DNA of 64,000 nt from Plotosus lineatus (GCA_024760905.1 CM045735.1:31651749-31715748); one strand, 5' to 3'; positions 48,286 to 60,178 are shown, counted from the stretch's first letter. Numbers and translations are program-made. The notes: generated from the letters alone by a model not told the origin.

Positions 48286-48590
48286 GAAGGCCTTACCTCA
48301 AGAAGGTCCTGGGTTCGAGTCCAAAACTCTGTTTGAAGTTTGCAAGTTTTCCTCTTGCTTATGTGTGGTTTCTTGGAGTACTTTGGTTTCCTCCCACAGT
48401 CCAAAGAAATGCACATTAAGCGAATTGGATGTTCGAAATTGCCCCTAGGCGTGACTGTTAATGTGTTTTGCCCAGCCCTGGACTGGTAAGCTGTTTAGGG
48501 CGTAGCCTGCTTTTGTCCAAAGAGTTGAGATAGGCACAATAATCCCTGTAACCCTAATAGGATGTAGATGTTTTGCAATTAAATGAATGA
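48286..48590 (+). mobile_element. tRNA-head/L2-tail SINE
   Basis: B box 'gggttcgagtcc', 'ctttggtttcctcccacagt', 'aattgcccctaggcgtgact' and 'gtaaccctaataggatgtag' appear in order. The 5' start is blurred by the preceding tail. Confidence 0.75.
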
Positions 48591-49637
48591 GGTCATTGAT
48601 AAATAAATTTTCTTTCTGAGAAATGATACAGACAATATAATGAAAAGGACTTTGCAGAGACGTGCAGCATCACTGTGTCCCATTCGGACAGCGTGTCCAG
48701 TAAACATTTCTGCTCCATCTGGAATTAAACAAAGCAAAATAACAATATGCAGCAAAGTACATCTACACATACAGTGGAGTGATACCATTATAAAGTAATG
48801 TTCACCTAGTGTCGACTGAGATAGGTTCCAGCCTTGATGCGGCCCTAATAAGAGGAAGTGGTTCATCAAATGAGGGAGTCAGTGACTGAGTGCTGTACTG
48901 TATTTGTAAATGAAAAATTACCCCCCCACACACACAGAGTGTTTTCCATTCTCATTTCATTTAACGTTGCTTTCCTTATATTGAGTTACATATATCATTG
49001 CCTAGTAAAAGGTAATTTTTGCCCATTTTCTTACCTAATTTTAATCATGTAGTCATTAGTCATCCTATTCCCACCCTTCAAGTATTGCCTTCCCTATCAC
49101 ATGAACACCCCCCAAAAAAGAGGGGTGCAAGCATGCATACGCTACCACCTTCCATCTTTTGAACTGTTCACATGCGTATATCGGGGCGTTCCAACATGGA
49201 AAGCGTTGTCCACTCCCTTGTCCAAATGAATGCACTCACAGATGCCCACGGTTGGCTGGTGATCGCTATGAGTGACAGGGAAGTGAGCTTTTGTCATCTC
49301 TTCTTCCTGTGAGACCTCGGCCAGTTAGCTCCCATGGACTCCCGGTCATGGACGACTGTGGCATTAACCTGAATTCGAACTTACAGTATCTGAGTGTAAA
49401 ATATTTCTAATGCTCTACCAATATTGGGATATTTGCTGGTCTATGGGCAGCTCGTACTTTCAAATTTCTCTTTTAGAGAAAGTGGAATACTGTATTATGT
49501 AATGTAAAATGCATAGTGATTTACAGAGAATATGAAATAATAACCAAAACAAATACTGTATGTCAGTATCTATCAAATCCTTACTTGAGCCACTCAAAAT
49601 TTATTTTTGTGTTTATCTTAAGAAAATTAGGTAAGAG
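48591..49637. other. Intergenic sequence, nothing recognised
   Basis: No exon, RNA gene or transposon could be supported. 49130-49370 is less AT-rich but opens no convincing frame. Confidence 0.4.
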
Positions 49638-49815
49638 GCTGTAAAAGAACCATTGTTGACATTCGACAAGAGTAGCTGCAAAGCAAAGCTGCCAGCGTGT
49701 TTCCATCCTGTGATGACCTGGCGAGCTCTCCAGGTGTACTCTGCCCACGTGGCTGGTATGGGCGCCAGCCTCCCCGCGACCCTAATTTGGATTCAGCGGT
49801 TACAGAAAATGAAGT
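49638..49815 (+). mobile_element. Modular SINE, L2-type tail, head lost
   Basis: Body ('gtaaaagaaccattgttgac'), 'cgtgtttccatcctgtgatg' junction, then 'ctctccaggtgtactctgcc' and 'gcgaccctaatttggattca'. It ends 'cagaaaatgaa'. Confidence 0.8.
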
Positions 49816-50152
49816 GAACAATATTTGTTAAAATATTACCTATTTATTCCTGAAACTGCTTGTGAATCTACACCTCCTGTAGGAATCTAGCTGTTCATTT
49901 CTCACAGTTTCACTCAGAAACATTTGGAAGCAATAAACATGCAAAATGGTTACCTAGGCAATCAAAGCAGGCCACAGATGTGTCAGAGGGTGATTTGCAT
50001 ATCGTTTAAATTTTAAATTGCTTGTCAATCATACTGATGTTATGTTTACAGAAAAAAACCCTGAAAAATTACTCACTCATCAACTTATTTTACAAATCAC
50101 CTAATGCTGCTAAGGTCATGGAGAGGCTAGAGTCTATCTCAGATGACAATGG

Positions 50153-50445
50153 ATGTAATTAGGGTTGCGATGAGGCTGGTACCCATCTCAGCCAGCTCTG
50201 GGAAAGAGCAGAGTACACTCTGGACAACTTGCCAAGCCATCGCAGAACAGAAACATGCTGACGGCTATGCAGCCAATCTTGACGAAAGTCAGCAATGGTT
50301 CTTTTACATGAACCTCCCACCATAGGCAGTGAGAGACAAAGTCAGCCTTTGATAACCCAGTTAGCTGCACTAGGAGGACAGAAGTGACAACCATTTATAG
50401 TGAGGTTTGAACCCTCAACCTTGGGATTGGTAATCCCCAGCTGAA
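50153..50445 (-). mobile_element. Modular SINE, L2-type tail
   Basis: The reverse order is L2 tail, 'aacagaaacatgctgacggc' junction, body, then the B box ('gggttcaaacctcac', minus strand). The C-run is reduced to a few bases. Confidence 0.8.
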
Positions 50446-50474
50446 TAGCCAACTCAGAACTTGATAATAGATAC

Positions 50475-50606
50475 ACGATATTTCATTTATTTTCTGAACC
50501 CTTAAATCTAATTAGGTTTGTGGGGGCTGGTGCCCATCTCATCCAACTCTGGATGAAGGCAGAGTACACCCTGGACAGCTCTCCAGGTCATAACAGGACA
50601 TGATAT
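50475..50606 (-). mobile_element. L2-type SINE tail fragment
   Basis: 'cattttattttctgaaccc'-like start, 'gtgggggctggtgcccatct' and 'agagtacaccctggacagct' mark the tail. Head and body are absent. Confidence 0.65.
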
Positions 50607-50811
50607 TTGTATTCTGCGATTATAGCCAAGAAAGTGTAGATTACAGACATTTATACTCAGATAATTTATTTTCCTCAATTCTTTTTCTTTAACAGAGTGA
50701 GGTGGTGTATCACATAAATTATTTTTTTATTGAGAACTTTATAATTGCTTAGTGGAGAGGTATGCAAAAGTGAGACTCCAGTAACGACAAGAATAATGTT
50801 TACATTCATGT

Positions 50812-50975
50812 CATTTTGTAGACACCTTACCCAAAGTGACTTATAGTTTTATTTCAATTATACACCTGAGAAGCTGAGGGTTGGAGGCCTTGCTCAAGGG
50901 CCCAAACAGTGGCAGCATGGTGGTATTGGCGCTTGAACCATTAACCTTTAAATCAGTAGCTCAGAGCCTGTAATA
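50812..50975 (-). mobile_element. V-SINE-like element
   Basis: The segments 'cccaaagtgacttatagttt', 'ccttgctcaagggcccaaac' and 'cttgaaccattaacctttaa' are the conserved core and head of a widespread fish SINE, reversed. Confidence 0.6.
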
Positions 50976-52477
50976 CTATTTGAAAGGGAAACTGGGGTGA
51001 AGTAATGTTACTGGTTATATACAACGATGAGTGTAGGACATTTACTTCCTGCATCATAAGTCATTGCCCGTTGTCGGAGTGCTGCGACATTGGGTATGCT
51101 GAAAGACATTTTGCCTTTCCCATTAGTGGTTCCATCCTCGTACTGATGCGAACTCATTGGATTGGATTGGCTGCGACCCTATTCATCATGACACATTAGT
51201 AAACAGTGCTCAGTTGCACAAACAATAAGCGCAAAACATTTATTTTTTTTCCCAAATCAACTGAACAGAAAAGTCTATTTGGCAAAACATTAGCTGTGTC
51301 AGCCATTTTGGATTTACTGTCACTCTCAGCTTTATCGTCTTCAGAGTCACTTGAATGTGATGTCTCACTGTCTCCACAAGCCTTCGCCCTCTCTGATTCA
51401 ATTATGTAACATTTACATTTTCTCCAGATTTGTAGTTACAGTTGCTTCTTGAACACTTTTTTAATCACCTAAAAAGTTTTCTTGCTGAATAGATCTGCTT
51501 GTTTTACATATGCCGGACAAAAGAGACCAATGAGTTCATGTCACTTCCAGTAAAAAAACAACCGCTATTGGTTCTGCCCAGCTCGTAATACCTAGTTTTT
51601 CGGGATTTTTAAAATGATTATTTATGTTAAAATAAGCATCTGCATCACTTCAACTTATTACATACATACATACAAATGATGCTGTAAGAATGACTCTTTA
51701 AGGTTCCATCTCACCTTTTTTAATTTTTTTTTAAAGTTCTATAGACTTTATGCAAAAGCAGACTTGGGTCATAGGCATCCCAGAAAGCCGTCCAATGTAG
51801 AGTGCAACATATGTACACATTTGGGTATAAATAGTGACAAGTTTGAAGTGTACTCTAAATAGAATTAAATTTACAGTTGAGAACAAGAGGGTGAGCAAGT
51901 CAACAATGCAGCAACAATCTGGTTGCAGTATGAACTGTCTAAGCAGGCCAGTTTGTCCTGTACGCACAGTGGTCTGACTGTGTCCACTAAGCTACAATTT
52001 CTATAATTGCCCTAGCACTGAGCTCCACTCCCACATACATTGGTTGCACACAAATGCAATGTTGTACTTGAAATATTGCATAAGCCTGTTGCACTTACAC
52101 AAGTTAATTGCTTGGCAGATATCGTTCCTCTCCTGTAAGTTCTGGGAGTTTATCACCGATTGACAGCGACTCCATGATGGCTGCAAATTATATACAATAT
52201 TCTTGAAAATTTTTTTAGAGCATGCAAGAGAGCAAAGTGGCCAGAGGTTGGCGACTGGCTAATATAATGGGAAAGCATCTCAATTTAGTTTGTTGTTCAG
52301 CACTGCCACGACAGACTGCCAAAAATAGATACAAACCAGTGTCATTCAGATTACACAAAGGTTCCTCTTTCTCTTAGGAGTAAAAACATAATTACATTGT
52401 AGTGTGCTGCACTGATGAAACAGTGATTTCATTGCATTTCATTGCCTGGCATTTTATTTTCTTGTTTCTCTGTGGGA
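50976..52477. other. Intergenic sequence, nothing recognised
   Basis: Short frames on both strands (for example 51206-51409, serine-rich) have no splice sites or family match that I can name. Confidence 0.4.
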
Positions 52478-52740
52478 CGGCATGGCGGGGTAATGGTAAG
52501 CACATCCACCTCACAGCAAGAAGGTCGTGGGCTCAAGTTCTCAGCTCGGGTGTATCTGTGTAGAGTTTACTTATTCTTCTCATGCTTGTGTGGGTTTTTC
52601 TCCAGGTATTTTGTTTTTTTCCCCCCACAGTCCAAAGAGATGCACATTAGGACAACTCGCTGTTCCAAATTGATCTGAGGTGATCTGGGAAACTGTTCTG
52701 GTGTACCCTACCTTTTCACAATGTTGGCTGAATTGAAATA
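52478..52740 (+). mobile_element. tRNA-head/L2-type SINE, 3'-shortened
   Basis: Head 'ggcatggcggggtaatggta', 'cacctcacagcaagaaggtc', 'gtgtagagtttacttattct' and 'cccacagtccaaagagatgc' appear in order; the L2 tail is mostly lost. Confidence 0.75.
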
Positions 52741-52744
52741 CCAT

Positions 52745-53408
52745 GACACTGTCCCTTTAATACAAAGCTGTAAAATGAACATCACAGTAATCACATTAAA
52801 CTAAGTATGATTATTAATATAAATCAGACTGCTTGTGTCATTTTAAGATAGAACTGGGCTAGAAACATGGTATTCAGTGAATGCGGTGGTAGGGTGGATA
52901 ACTGCTCATTTCAGGACATTTTGAGGATGTTCAGGCACCAGGGATGGTTTTGTCTGGCCATTTAACAGGTGAAGAGGATCTGTAATGCTGCCTCTACCAA
53001 CTCAGTGAGCAGCACAGTGCTGAAGCACAGTACTGAAGGACAACAGCAAAAGGACTGCAAGGGATAGACAAAGCACTGATTATACATGCAGACTGCCATG
53101 AATGCCCGAACTGAACGCAAGAAAGGGTTTGTTTTTTTTAGCTTTGCTTTGCTTTGACTTGAGGGTAGGAGGGAATCTTTAATAGGTGAATATATTTCTC
53201 TTTCTCTCTCTTTTTCACAGGACAAATACATCCAGGTAAGTTAGTGCATGTTCTTTAACCCTATCTGTGAGATGTAAAGTGTAACTGTGTGTGTAACAGA
53301 TCCACAGTTACGTTTATACTGAATCTGACAATAGCTGTACTCCATAATACAAGCTTAAAACTGCAGCAACCGGTCAAAATGACTAATTATTATTTATAGA
53401 GTAAATAT

Positions 53409-53412
<4 letters not shown>
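52745..53412. other. Intergenic sequence, nothing recognised
   Basis: No supported feature is visible. Confidence 0.4.

Positions 53413-53413
<1 letters not shown>

Positions 53414-53484
<71 letters not shown>
53414..53484. repeat. (AC)n microsatellite
   Basis: About 70 bases of uninterrupted CA. Confidence 0.95.
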
Positions 53485-53487
<3 letters not shown>

Positions 53488-53506
53488 TTACATATAAACA
53501 TATCAT

Positions 53507-53868
53507 TCACTCATTTATTAAATAGCTTAATCCTATGAGGGTCGTGGGGATGCAAAAGTCTATCTCAGCCAATGCCTGGTGAAAGCAGGGTACACCCTGA
53601 ACACATTGCCAGATAATCGCAGGGAAATATAACATAATAATTAGTCTAATGGACATGTGTTTGGACTGTCGGAGGAAAACTGTTTGGACTGTCGGAGTCA
53701 AGTACTCAGGAGGGACAGACAGAGGCTCCAAATGTTGATGAAAAAGTGGATTTACATCCAGAGGAAACTCACGCAGGCACAGGGAGGACACTCAGATTTC
53801 ACATAGAAACACCCGGACTGTGAGGCGGACATGTGACCCACTTATACCGCTGTGTCGCCCTTCAGATT
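53507..53868 (-). mobile_element. tRNA-head/L2-tail SINE
   Basis: Reverse order: 'tcatttattaaatagcttaa' tail, 'agggtacaccctgaacacat', 'aatggacatgtgtttggact' and a head near 53860 ('gtgaggcggacatgtgaccc'). A local duplication of 'tgtttggactgtcggag' occurs at 53659 and 53680. Confidence 0.7.
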
Positions 53869-53869
53869 G

Positions 53870-54350
53870 TTCTATTATGATAAATTAATGTTCAATGTCT
53901 TTGTTTTTTAAAAAGTTTTTCTGATGACTCATTATTATAATACATTATTATAATAGTGTTTATGGTAGTTGGTATTTAGTTGTATGGTATGACATGCTAT
54001 GTTCTTATTTTCAGAAATGTTCTGGTTGTAATTGATTGAATTATTCTTTATTGTCATTAATATTGTAGGTATTAATAAATGGTTGCACTGGGTTGTTGTC
54101 GTTTTGTGTCAGTGCAAAAGTGTAACCTGTTTGCTATTGGTTATTTAGGTAGGCATAGAGAAATGTTAAAAAAAATGTACGCATTGCTGTCTTCTGTCCC
54201 CTCTCTGTTTGCTGATACAGTATGGGGACAAACTGGTAATGTAATGACATAAAGCACAGGCATATATGTTTGTCACATCTCAGAACATCCAATTTTGTGA
54301 ATGCTCAGTATTATATATAGCCAATGTCACCAAATATTAATTAATACATT
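53870..54350. other. Intergenic sequence, nothing recognised
   Basis: AT-rich; no supported feature. Confidence 0.4.
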
Positions 54351-54351
54351 G

Positions 54352-54660
54352 ATTCATTTTCTAAATCGCTGGTGCCCATCTCAGCCAACACTGGGCAAGG
54401 GCTGAGTACACCCTGGACAGCTCGCCAGACCATCGCAGGGCAGAAACACCCTGATGGCTAGCCAACCTACTCTTGTCAAAAGTCAGCAATGGTTCTTTTA
54501 CATGAACCTCACACTATAGACAGTGAGAAACATGACCGGTCTTTGATAACCCAGTTAGCTGCACTGGGGGGACAGCAGTGACAACCGTTGACAATAGGGC
54601 TTGAACCCCCAACCTTTAGATCAGTAATCCAGTACCTTACCACAGGGCCACCACTGCTCT
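54352..54660 (-). mobile_element. Modular SINE, L2-type tail
   Basis: Reverse order: shortened L2 tail, 'gggcagaaacaccctgatgg' junction, body with 'cactatagacagtgag', C-run remnant, B box ('gggggttcaagccct', minus strand) and A-box region near 54650. Confidence 0.8.
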
Positions 54661-54661
54661 G

Positions 54662-55310
54662 CTAATGAATACGTTACATTTTTATTTAATTTTATGAGGT
54701 ACCGGCACTGCCGTGTGACACAGCTAAGCCTGACGGCTGAAAATAATTAAACTTCAACCTGTAAATGCAGCCTTTGTAATCAAATAATGCAGAATAAATT
54801 GTGTTAAAAGTTCATTTCTTTCTTGTTCCAGTGGTACCAAATTCAGCCATGTTCATAGAAAAAGAACATTTAAATTTTAGTCTGAGTTTGTACTGACTTT
54901 TCACCATCCTTGATTAGAGTGGTTTTGTTGTGATGAGATCTCAAGTGCACTGCGCCCCGGTTGCAAGGCATCTGCCACGAAATCAGCTCACGCAGCGCGC
55001 TGATATGACGCACGTCGTCTAAACAATTACCGTATTCAGCAGTGAATCTCCAGCTTTCCAACCATACCTGGTTTGCCAGGGGTATATTTCGCCATATTTT
55101 AAAAATCGCTTTATATTTATAAATATCCTCAAGAGGATTTCCGGTTCTTTAAAAATCGGTACAATATAACTCCCACAAACTAGGTACCAAAACTTAGTGA
55201 TTTTTGTCTAGTTTAAAACGAATCGAAGCTCAAGAATACACTAACGTTACGCGCCAAGCAATTTAATTACAAGTCTCCCCTAAAAAAAGTGGTATTGACC
55301 ATCACACACC
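54662..55310. other. Sequence upstream of the possible exon at 55314
   Basis: 54940-55030 is CpG-richer than its flanks ('cacgcagcgcgctgatatga') and could be promoter sequence. No defined element is recognised. Confidence 0.35.
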
Positions 55311-55313
55311 AAG

Positions 55314-55383
55314 ATGGCCGCAATGATGATGGATGCGTGTGAGCAGGATACTGTAATTTCTGATCTATTTATTCCATACCTGG
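55314..55383 (+). CDS. Possible first coding exon, unidentified gene
   Basis: ATG in a good context ('accaagatggccg') opens MAAMMMDACEQDTVISDLFI then PYL, ended by a consensus donor (G|gtgagta, intron from 55384) in phase 1. I do not recognise the protein, and no second exon could be found in the rest of the window. The form (MAA start, short exon, strong donor) is typical of vertebrate first exons, but one exon alone is weak evidence. Confidence 0.4.
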
Positions 55384-55389
55384 GTGAGT

Positions 55390-55680
55390 AATATATATTT
55401 CTATGATCGGACCATAACCTTTATTGTGTAAAGAATTTTCTAGTGTGGCGGTTTTGTTGAAATCTTGCGATAAATAAAAACTTTGTTTCTAAATTGATCG
55501 GGTCACTTGGCTCGCTGGTTAAACATGAACGGAATTTGCACTTCTGACCTCAATTTACGGCAGATTTCTATTTAATTTATGGGTTCTAATTTCAAAATCA
55601 ACAAATAGGACATGTTCTTCAGATGTAAATTAAGACTCCTACTTAGTCTGGAGCTATTTAAGAGTGTTTTGATGGAACAT
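55390..55680. other. Sequence after the possible exon, nothing recognised
   Basis: Would be intron 1 of the gene if the exon at 55314 is real. Confidence 0.35.
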
Positions 55681-55682
55681 TT

Positions 55683-56925
55683 AGGGGTCATTCAACATTT
55701 TCAACATTTTCCTAAGTGTACAAAACGTACGCTAGGGGGGAGGGGGTAAGATGTCTGTGTACGCTTTTTAATACGAAAATGTCAATCAACAATAATATAT
55801 GCGCTCGTGAATATATATTTTTTTGTGCGTGTACGTTTGAAACTCTCAATGCTTGATTCGCCAACCACCTGGGGTGTTGCATATCTGCAATGAATACTAT
55901 CCAACCTGGTGGGTGCACGTGCACCCCACCCCACAGCAGGAGTTGGGTTCCCTTGGACAAGAAATTATATGTATTCACAAGCTTATAAATAAACTTAATG
56001 ACTGTTATTGAAGAGAAATGTCGGAGATAAGTTCCGCATGACTAGAATCAGGAAGTAAACCGGAAGTTAATGTGTAACGGGCACTGTGCATGTGCACGCC
56101 CGAGCTGACCAATCAACAAACATAATATTATCAGTAAGCAATAATAGCTGAACACTGTCAATCAAACAAAGTGCGAGTGTGAGAATAAAGCACAGTTTCT
56201 TAGCACTATATTTCATGTGGTACTTTGTACCAACCCAGTGACGTCACGGTTACTTTGTATAGGCGGGCACTTAGCAATGGCGGCTTTCGAGTCGATAACT
56301 TATACGACAAGCACATAAAACAAAACCACTGTGTGTGCAATGGTTTATTTATGATATAAAACTTAAGCCACGATCGCTTCAATGAACTATACTTAAGCTA
56401 CCGCCACCTTATTTAGTTGGCGTTTCATTTCCCCTTTAAGGCTTAGGCTCTGGTCAACCAAGACGTGTAACCCCCCCCACGGTCAGACCAGCCTACGCCC
56501 TTGCTGATCACAAACTGAAGCGTGGTTGTCCAAAAGCTAATGACCAATAAAAAATGCAGACATTTTGAATTATATTTTAATATAAAATAATATAATTAAA
56601 AACAATGTCATTTTTATTATTAAAACCAAATGTCTCAATATTAATATTAAAGCAGGTGTCATTAAAAAGAATTCTTTAAAAGCATATATTTTTTATTGAT
56701 TTCATTATTATTTGACTGATGTATAACAGAAGTATTGATCAAGGAAATACATTGATTTATTTTATAAAAGCGGTTTGACCATTGTTTTGTTTAATATCTT
56801 ATTTAAAGATCCTGCCGAGAGATCATCAACATTTATTTGTGCACTTTCGGGGTGTGTGTGTGTGTGTGTGTAAAAAAGTGTACTTTCTGTACGCTTGGGA
56901 AAATGTTGAAAATGTTGAACCGCAC
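55683..56925. mobile_element. TIR element of unassigned class
   Basis: The left end 'ttcaacattttcaacatttt' plus 'cctaagtgtac' is repeated inverted at about 56893-56922 ('gggaaaatgttgaaaatgtt' plus 'gaa'). About 1.24 kb lies between. No transposase is seen; internal (GT)n is at 56851-56872. A CRE palindrome TGACGTCA lies near 56240, and 'agcaatggcggctttcgag' at 56273 opens only 13 codons. Confidence 0.65.
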
Positions 56926-57154
56926 CTTATATGATGATGATGCATACATTCCTGTCTAAAATCAGCTGCTGCATGTGCACTCGAGGTCACACCCCCAGTC
57001 ACTCAAGGTGGAGTGATCATCATTATCAATAAAAGGATTGTTTATTCATATGATCCGTTTCTTTTTCCAGTGAATAAAGAGTACTACTTCTTCGTCTTCT
57101 ACTGTGATATTTATGGATAATAACATATAAACATTATATTGCATATATAAGGAC

Positions 57155-57512
57155 CAGTGGTGGTCTAGTGGTATAGGGCACTGGATTGCTGATCCAAAGG
57201 TTGGGGGTTCAAGTCCCACTCTCCACAAGGTTGTCACTGCCCCCCCCCCCCCCCCCCCAGTGCAGCTAGCTGGGTTATCAAAGGCAGGCCATGTCTCTCA
57301 CTGTCTATGGTGAGAGGCATGTAAAAGAACCATTGCTGACTTTCGTAAAGAGTAGGCTGCAAAGCAGTCAGCGTGTTTCTGTCCCTTGCTAAAAAGGGTT
57401 GTGACAGGAAGGGCATCCGATGTAAAAACCTCTGCCAAATCAAACATGCGAATCAGATGATTCGCTGTGGCGACTCCCGAGTAAAAGGGAAAAAGCCGAA
57501 AGGAAGACAGAC
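57155..57512 (+). mobile_element. Modular SINE, RTE-type tail (full length, recent)
   Basis: Head with A box (57161-57171) and B box 'gggttcaagtccc' (57205-57217), about 20 C (57239-57258), body with the small hairpin ctctcac/gtgagag, 'cgtgtttctgtcccttgct' junction, and tail ending 'gccgaaaggaagacagac'. A perfect 17-bp duplication, 'attgcatatataaggac', lies at 57138-57154 and 57513-57529. This is the best type copy of the family. Confidence 0.95.
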
Positions 57513-57633
57513 ATTGCATATATAAGGACACCTTTAAATGCATTTTCCACGAGACATACAGCACTGTAGTTTTCAAAAATGCCCATTAGAGGAAGGTATT
57601 GGATTACTGTATTTGTGAGTCATGAGATGACTG

Positions 57634-57960
57634 AATTCAGGTATGAACTGCATTCAGTCCGAGCAGCTCAGCCACGCCCCTCAGCCAGAGCAGGTAGAAA
57701 ACAGAATTTTAGTTAGAGAGCGTTACAATTAAAAGAAGCGGTGACCTGATGCGAGCTAATCCTCTGGCACAGAGGTGAGCGTGTATTTGTTTATTGTGAG
57801 TAGATGAGAATAGTGAATTCAGGTGTGTGCCACCAACCAGCTCAGCCACGCCCCTCAACCGAAACGAGAGAAAACAGTGAGTTAGAGGCACAGCCGCCAA
57901 AATCAAAGTCCCCCCAAAACACAGACCATAACAAAAAGGACATAAAAGAACAACAAATGT
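57634..57960. repeat. Degenerate tandem duplication, about 174-180 bp
   Basis: 'gaattcaggt' and 'agctcagccacgcccctca' occur at about 57634/57665 and again at about 57816/57838. No coding sequence. Confidence 0.55.
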
Positions 57961-58449
57961 AATAAATTGGATAAACAAAACAAAATGAGAAACATGCTAC
58001 ACCATAGTAAATAAAATCACACACACAGATATTAAACATTAACGTAGGTACTGTACTGGAATAATAATCGAAAAAGATTTTAATAGAGTGATTTTAAGAG
58101 TGTTTTACGGTACAACAATTCAGATAATTTTTCCTCTTCAGGCAACTGTCATTTCTTCCGGAGAAAGTCTTATTTCTTCAGAAGAGACATCTAACGTTAT
58201 TAACTTTTTCTGGCGCTTAGCCGACGTTTGAGTGCCATCATAGAGATTAACTGGTAATTAAAGCACTAAAAAAGGCTCATTGACAACTTGTGTGCGAATG
58301 AGGATAAAGGGGTGTTACATCATCTCAACCAATCAGCAGGAAGAAGGACAGCTATTGGTTGAATTTGAATCACGTGACAGTTGCTCAGCAATCCGCGAAT
58401 ATGCAGACCGTGAGTGCAAAACCGCGAACATTCAAGGGCCTACTGTATG
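57960..58449 (-). mobile_element. Tigger-type element, part (reverse)
   Basis: The terminus 'gcgaacattcaagggcctac' plus 'tg' at about 58449 is the reverse of 'cagtaggcccttga..'. The interior matches 16919-17300 ('accaatcagcaggaagaagg', 'attatt ccagtac' block). The far end is missing. Confidence 0.7.
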
Positions 58450-58491
58450 TCATCTCATGCAATACCATCTGTATGTGTGTATACAGACAAT

Positions 58492-58652
58492 GGTTTGTTT
58501 TTTCTTTGAAACTTTTGGCAGGAGTTCAGAAATGTATCTTTCTGCTTCTCTTTGACCTCCAAGCACGTGTCAGCCACAAACCTCTGCCTGAGCCTAGTAT
58601 TAAGTGTACCTCAGGATAATGATTAATCATATTTCATACTTATATTTATGAT
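58492..58652 (+). repeat. Unclassified dispersed repeat, copy 2
   Basis: Matches 32355-32522, for example 'gcctagtattaagtgtacct' and 'atcatatttcatacttatat'. In both places it lies a few hundred bases from a Tigger-type copy. Confidence 0.6.
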
Positions 58653-58712
58653 ATATCTTACTATAGATTTAATTCCATTTCTATTTCTACTTGTTCTTCA
58701 ATTTCACTTTCA

Positions 58713-60178
58713 CATATTTTAATGAGGATAGCATGCAAACAATGACAGAAGGGGGAGGAATAAGTAACTGATTCCTCTGCCTAAGGAGACTTAAAGAGCA
58801 AATGAAAGCAATTTTTACCAAACAATTTAAGTCAGGTGTGTGCCCAATCACTGATGAGTGGCTTAAAGCTGCCCTACCCACTATAAAACACACACCTGGT
58901 AAGAATTGTCTTGATGAGAAGCATTGTCTGACGTGCACCATGGCTCGCTCAAAAGAGCTGTCTGATGACCTGCGATCAAGAATTGTTGATTTGTATAAAG
59001 CTGGGAAAGGATACAAAACCATCTCTAAAAGTCTGGATGTTCATCAATCGACAGTCAGAGAAGTTGTCTACAAATGGAGAGAGTTTGGCACTGTTGCTTC
59101 TCTCCCAAGGAGTGGCCGCCCACCAAAGATGACACCAAGAGTTCAGCGCAGAATACTCAGAGAGGTTAAAAAACCACTAGAGTGTCTGCTAAAGACTTAC
59201 AGAAATCACTGGCACAGTCCAATATCTCTGTGCACACATAAACTATATGTAAAACAATGGCCAAGAATGGTGTTCATGGGAGGACTCCAAGGAGGAAGCC
59301 ACTGCTGTCTAAAAAAACATTGTTGCTCGTTTAATGTTCGCAAAAAGGCACTTGCACACTCCACAGAAGTTTTGGCAAAATATTTTGTGGACTGATGAAA
59401 CCAAAGTTGAATATTTTGGGAGGAACACACAACATCATGTGTGGAGGAAAAATGGAACAGCTCACCAACATCAACACCTCATCCCCACCGTGAAGCATGG
59501 TGGAGGGTGCATCATGGTTTGGGGCTGTTTTGCTGCCTCGGGGCCTGGACAACTTGCAATCATTAACAGAAAAATGAATTCAAAAGTTTATCGGGATATT
59601 TTGCAGGAAAACCTGAGGCTGTCTGTCAGACAGTTGAAGCTAAAAAGAGGATGGATGCTGCAACAAGACAATGATCCAAAACACAGAAGTAAATCAACTT
59701 CAGAATGGTTTCAGAACAACAAAATACACGTTCTGGAGTGGCCAAGTCAAGTCCAAACTTGAACCCCATTGAGATGCTGTGGCATGACCTCAAGACAGCG
59801 ATTCATGCCAGACATCCCAGGAATCTGACTGAACTGCAGCAGTTTTGTAAAGAAGAATGGGCCAAGATTAGTCCTGATCGATGTGCCAGACTGATCTGCA
59901 GCTACAGGAAGCCTCTGGTTGAAGTTATTGCTGCCAAAGGGTTGGGGGCACAAAATATTAAATGTGAGGGTTCAGTTACTTATTCCTCCCCCTTCTGTCA
60001 TTGTTTGCATGCTATCCTCATTAAAATATGAAAACCTATAAATGTTTGGGTGGTTTTAGTTAAAGCAGACACTGTTTTTTCATCTGTAATTTTGACAAAG
60101 ATCAGATCACATTTGACGGTGATTTTATGCAGAAATGTGAAAAATTCCAAAAGGTTCAGATACTTTTTCATACCACTG
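58713..60178 (+). mobile_element. Tc1-like transposon, family C, left end lost
   Basis: Long subterminal inverted repeats (58713-58769 and 59974-60030, about 57 bases, nearly perfect) contain 'atgacagaagggggaggaat'. The right terminus 'cagatactttttcataccac' plus 'tg' is at 60178 with TA after it; the matching left terminus is missing. Confidence 0.85.
58940..60031 (+). pseudogene. Tc1-like transposase, frameshifted (family C)
   Basis: MARSKELSDDLRSRIVDLYK, helix-turn-helix (YKTISKSLDVHQSTVREVVY) and the PRSGRPPKMTPRVQRRILRE hook lie in the first frame. After slips near 59200, 59334-59762 has LWTDETKVEYFG (first D), [13 protein letters not shown] and [12 protein letters not shown] (second D); 59705-60031 has [19 protein letters not shown] [18 protein letters not shown] (E). 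All three catalytic residues are present but split over frames. Confidence 0.88.

Noticed and set aside
51206..51409. 67-codon serine-rich frame as a small gene
   Set aside because: No splice sites, no recognisable family, and no better than chance for this length.
56273..56311. 'atggcggctttcgag' as the first exon of a host gene
   Set aside because: It ends in a stop after 13 codons without a splice donor and lies inside a TIR element.
57155..57230. tRNA-like segments in SINE heads as tRNA genes
   Set aside because: A and B boxes are present but there is no acceptor stem or proper anticodon arm, and the same sequence recurs in every SINE copy.
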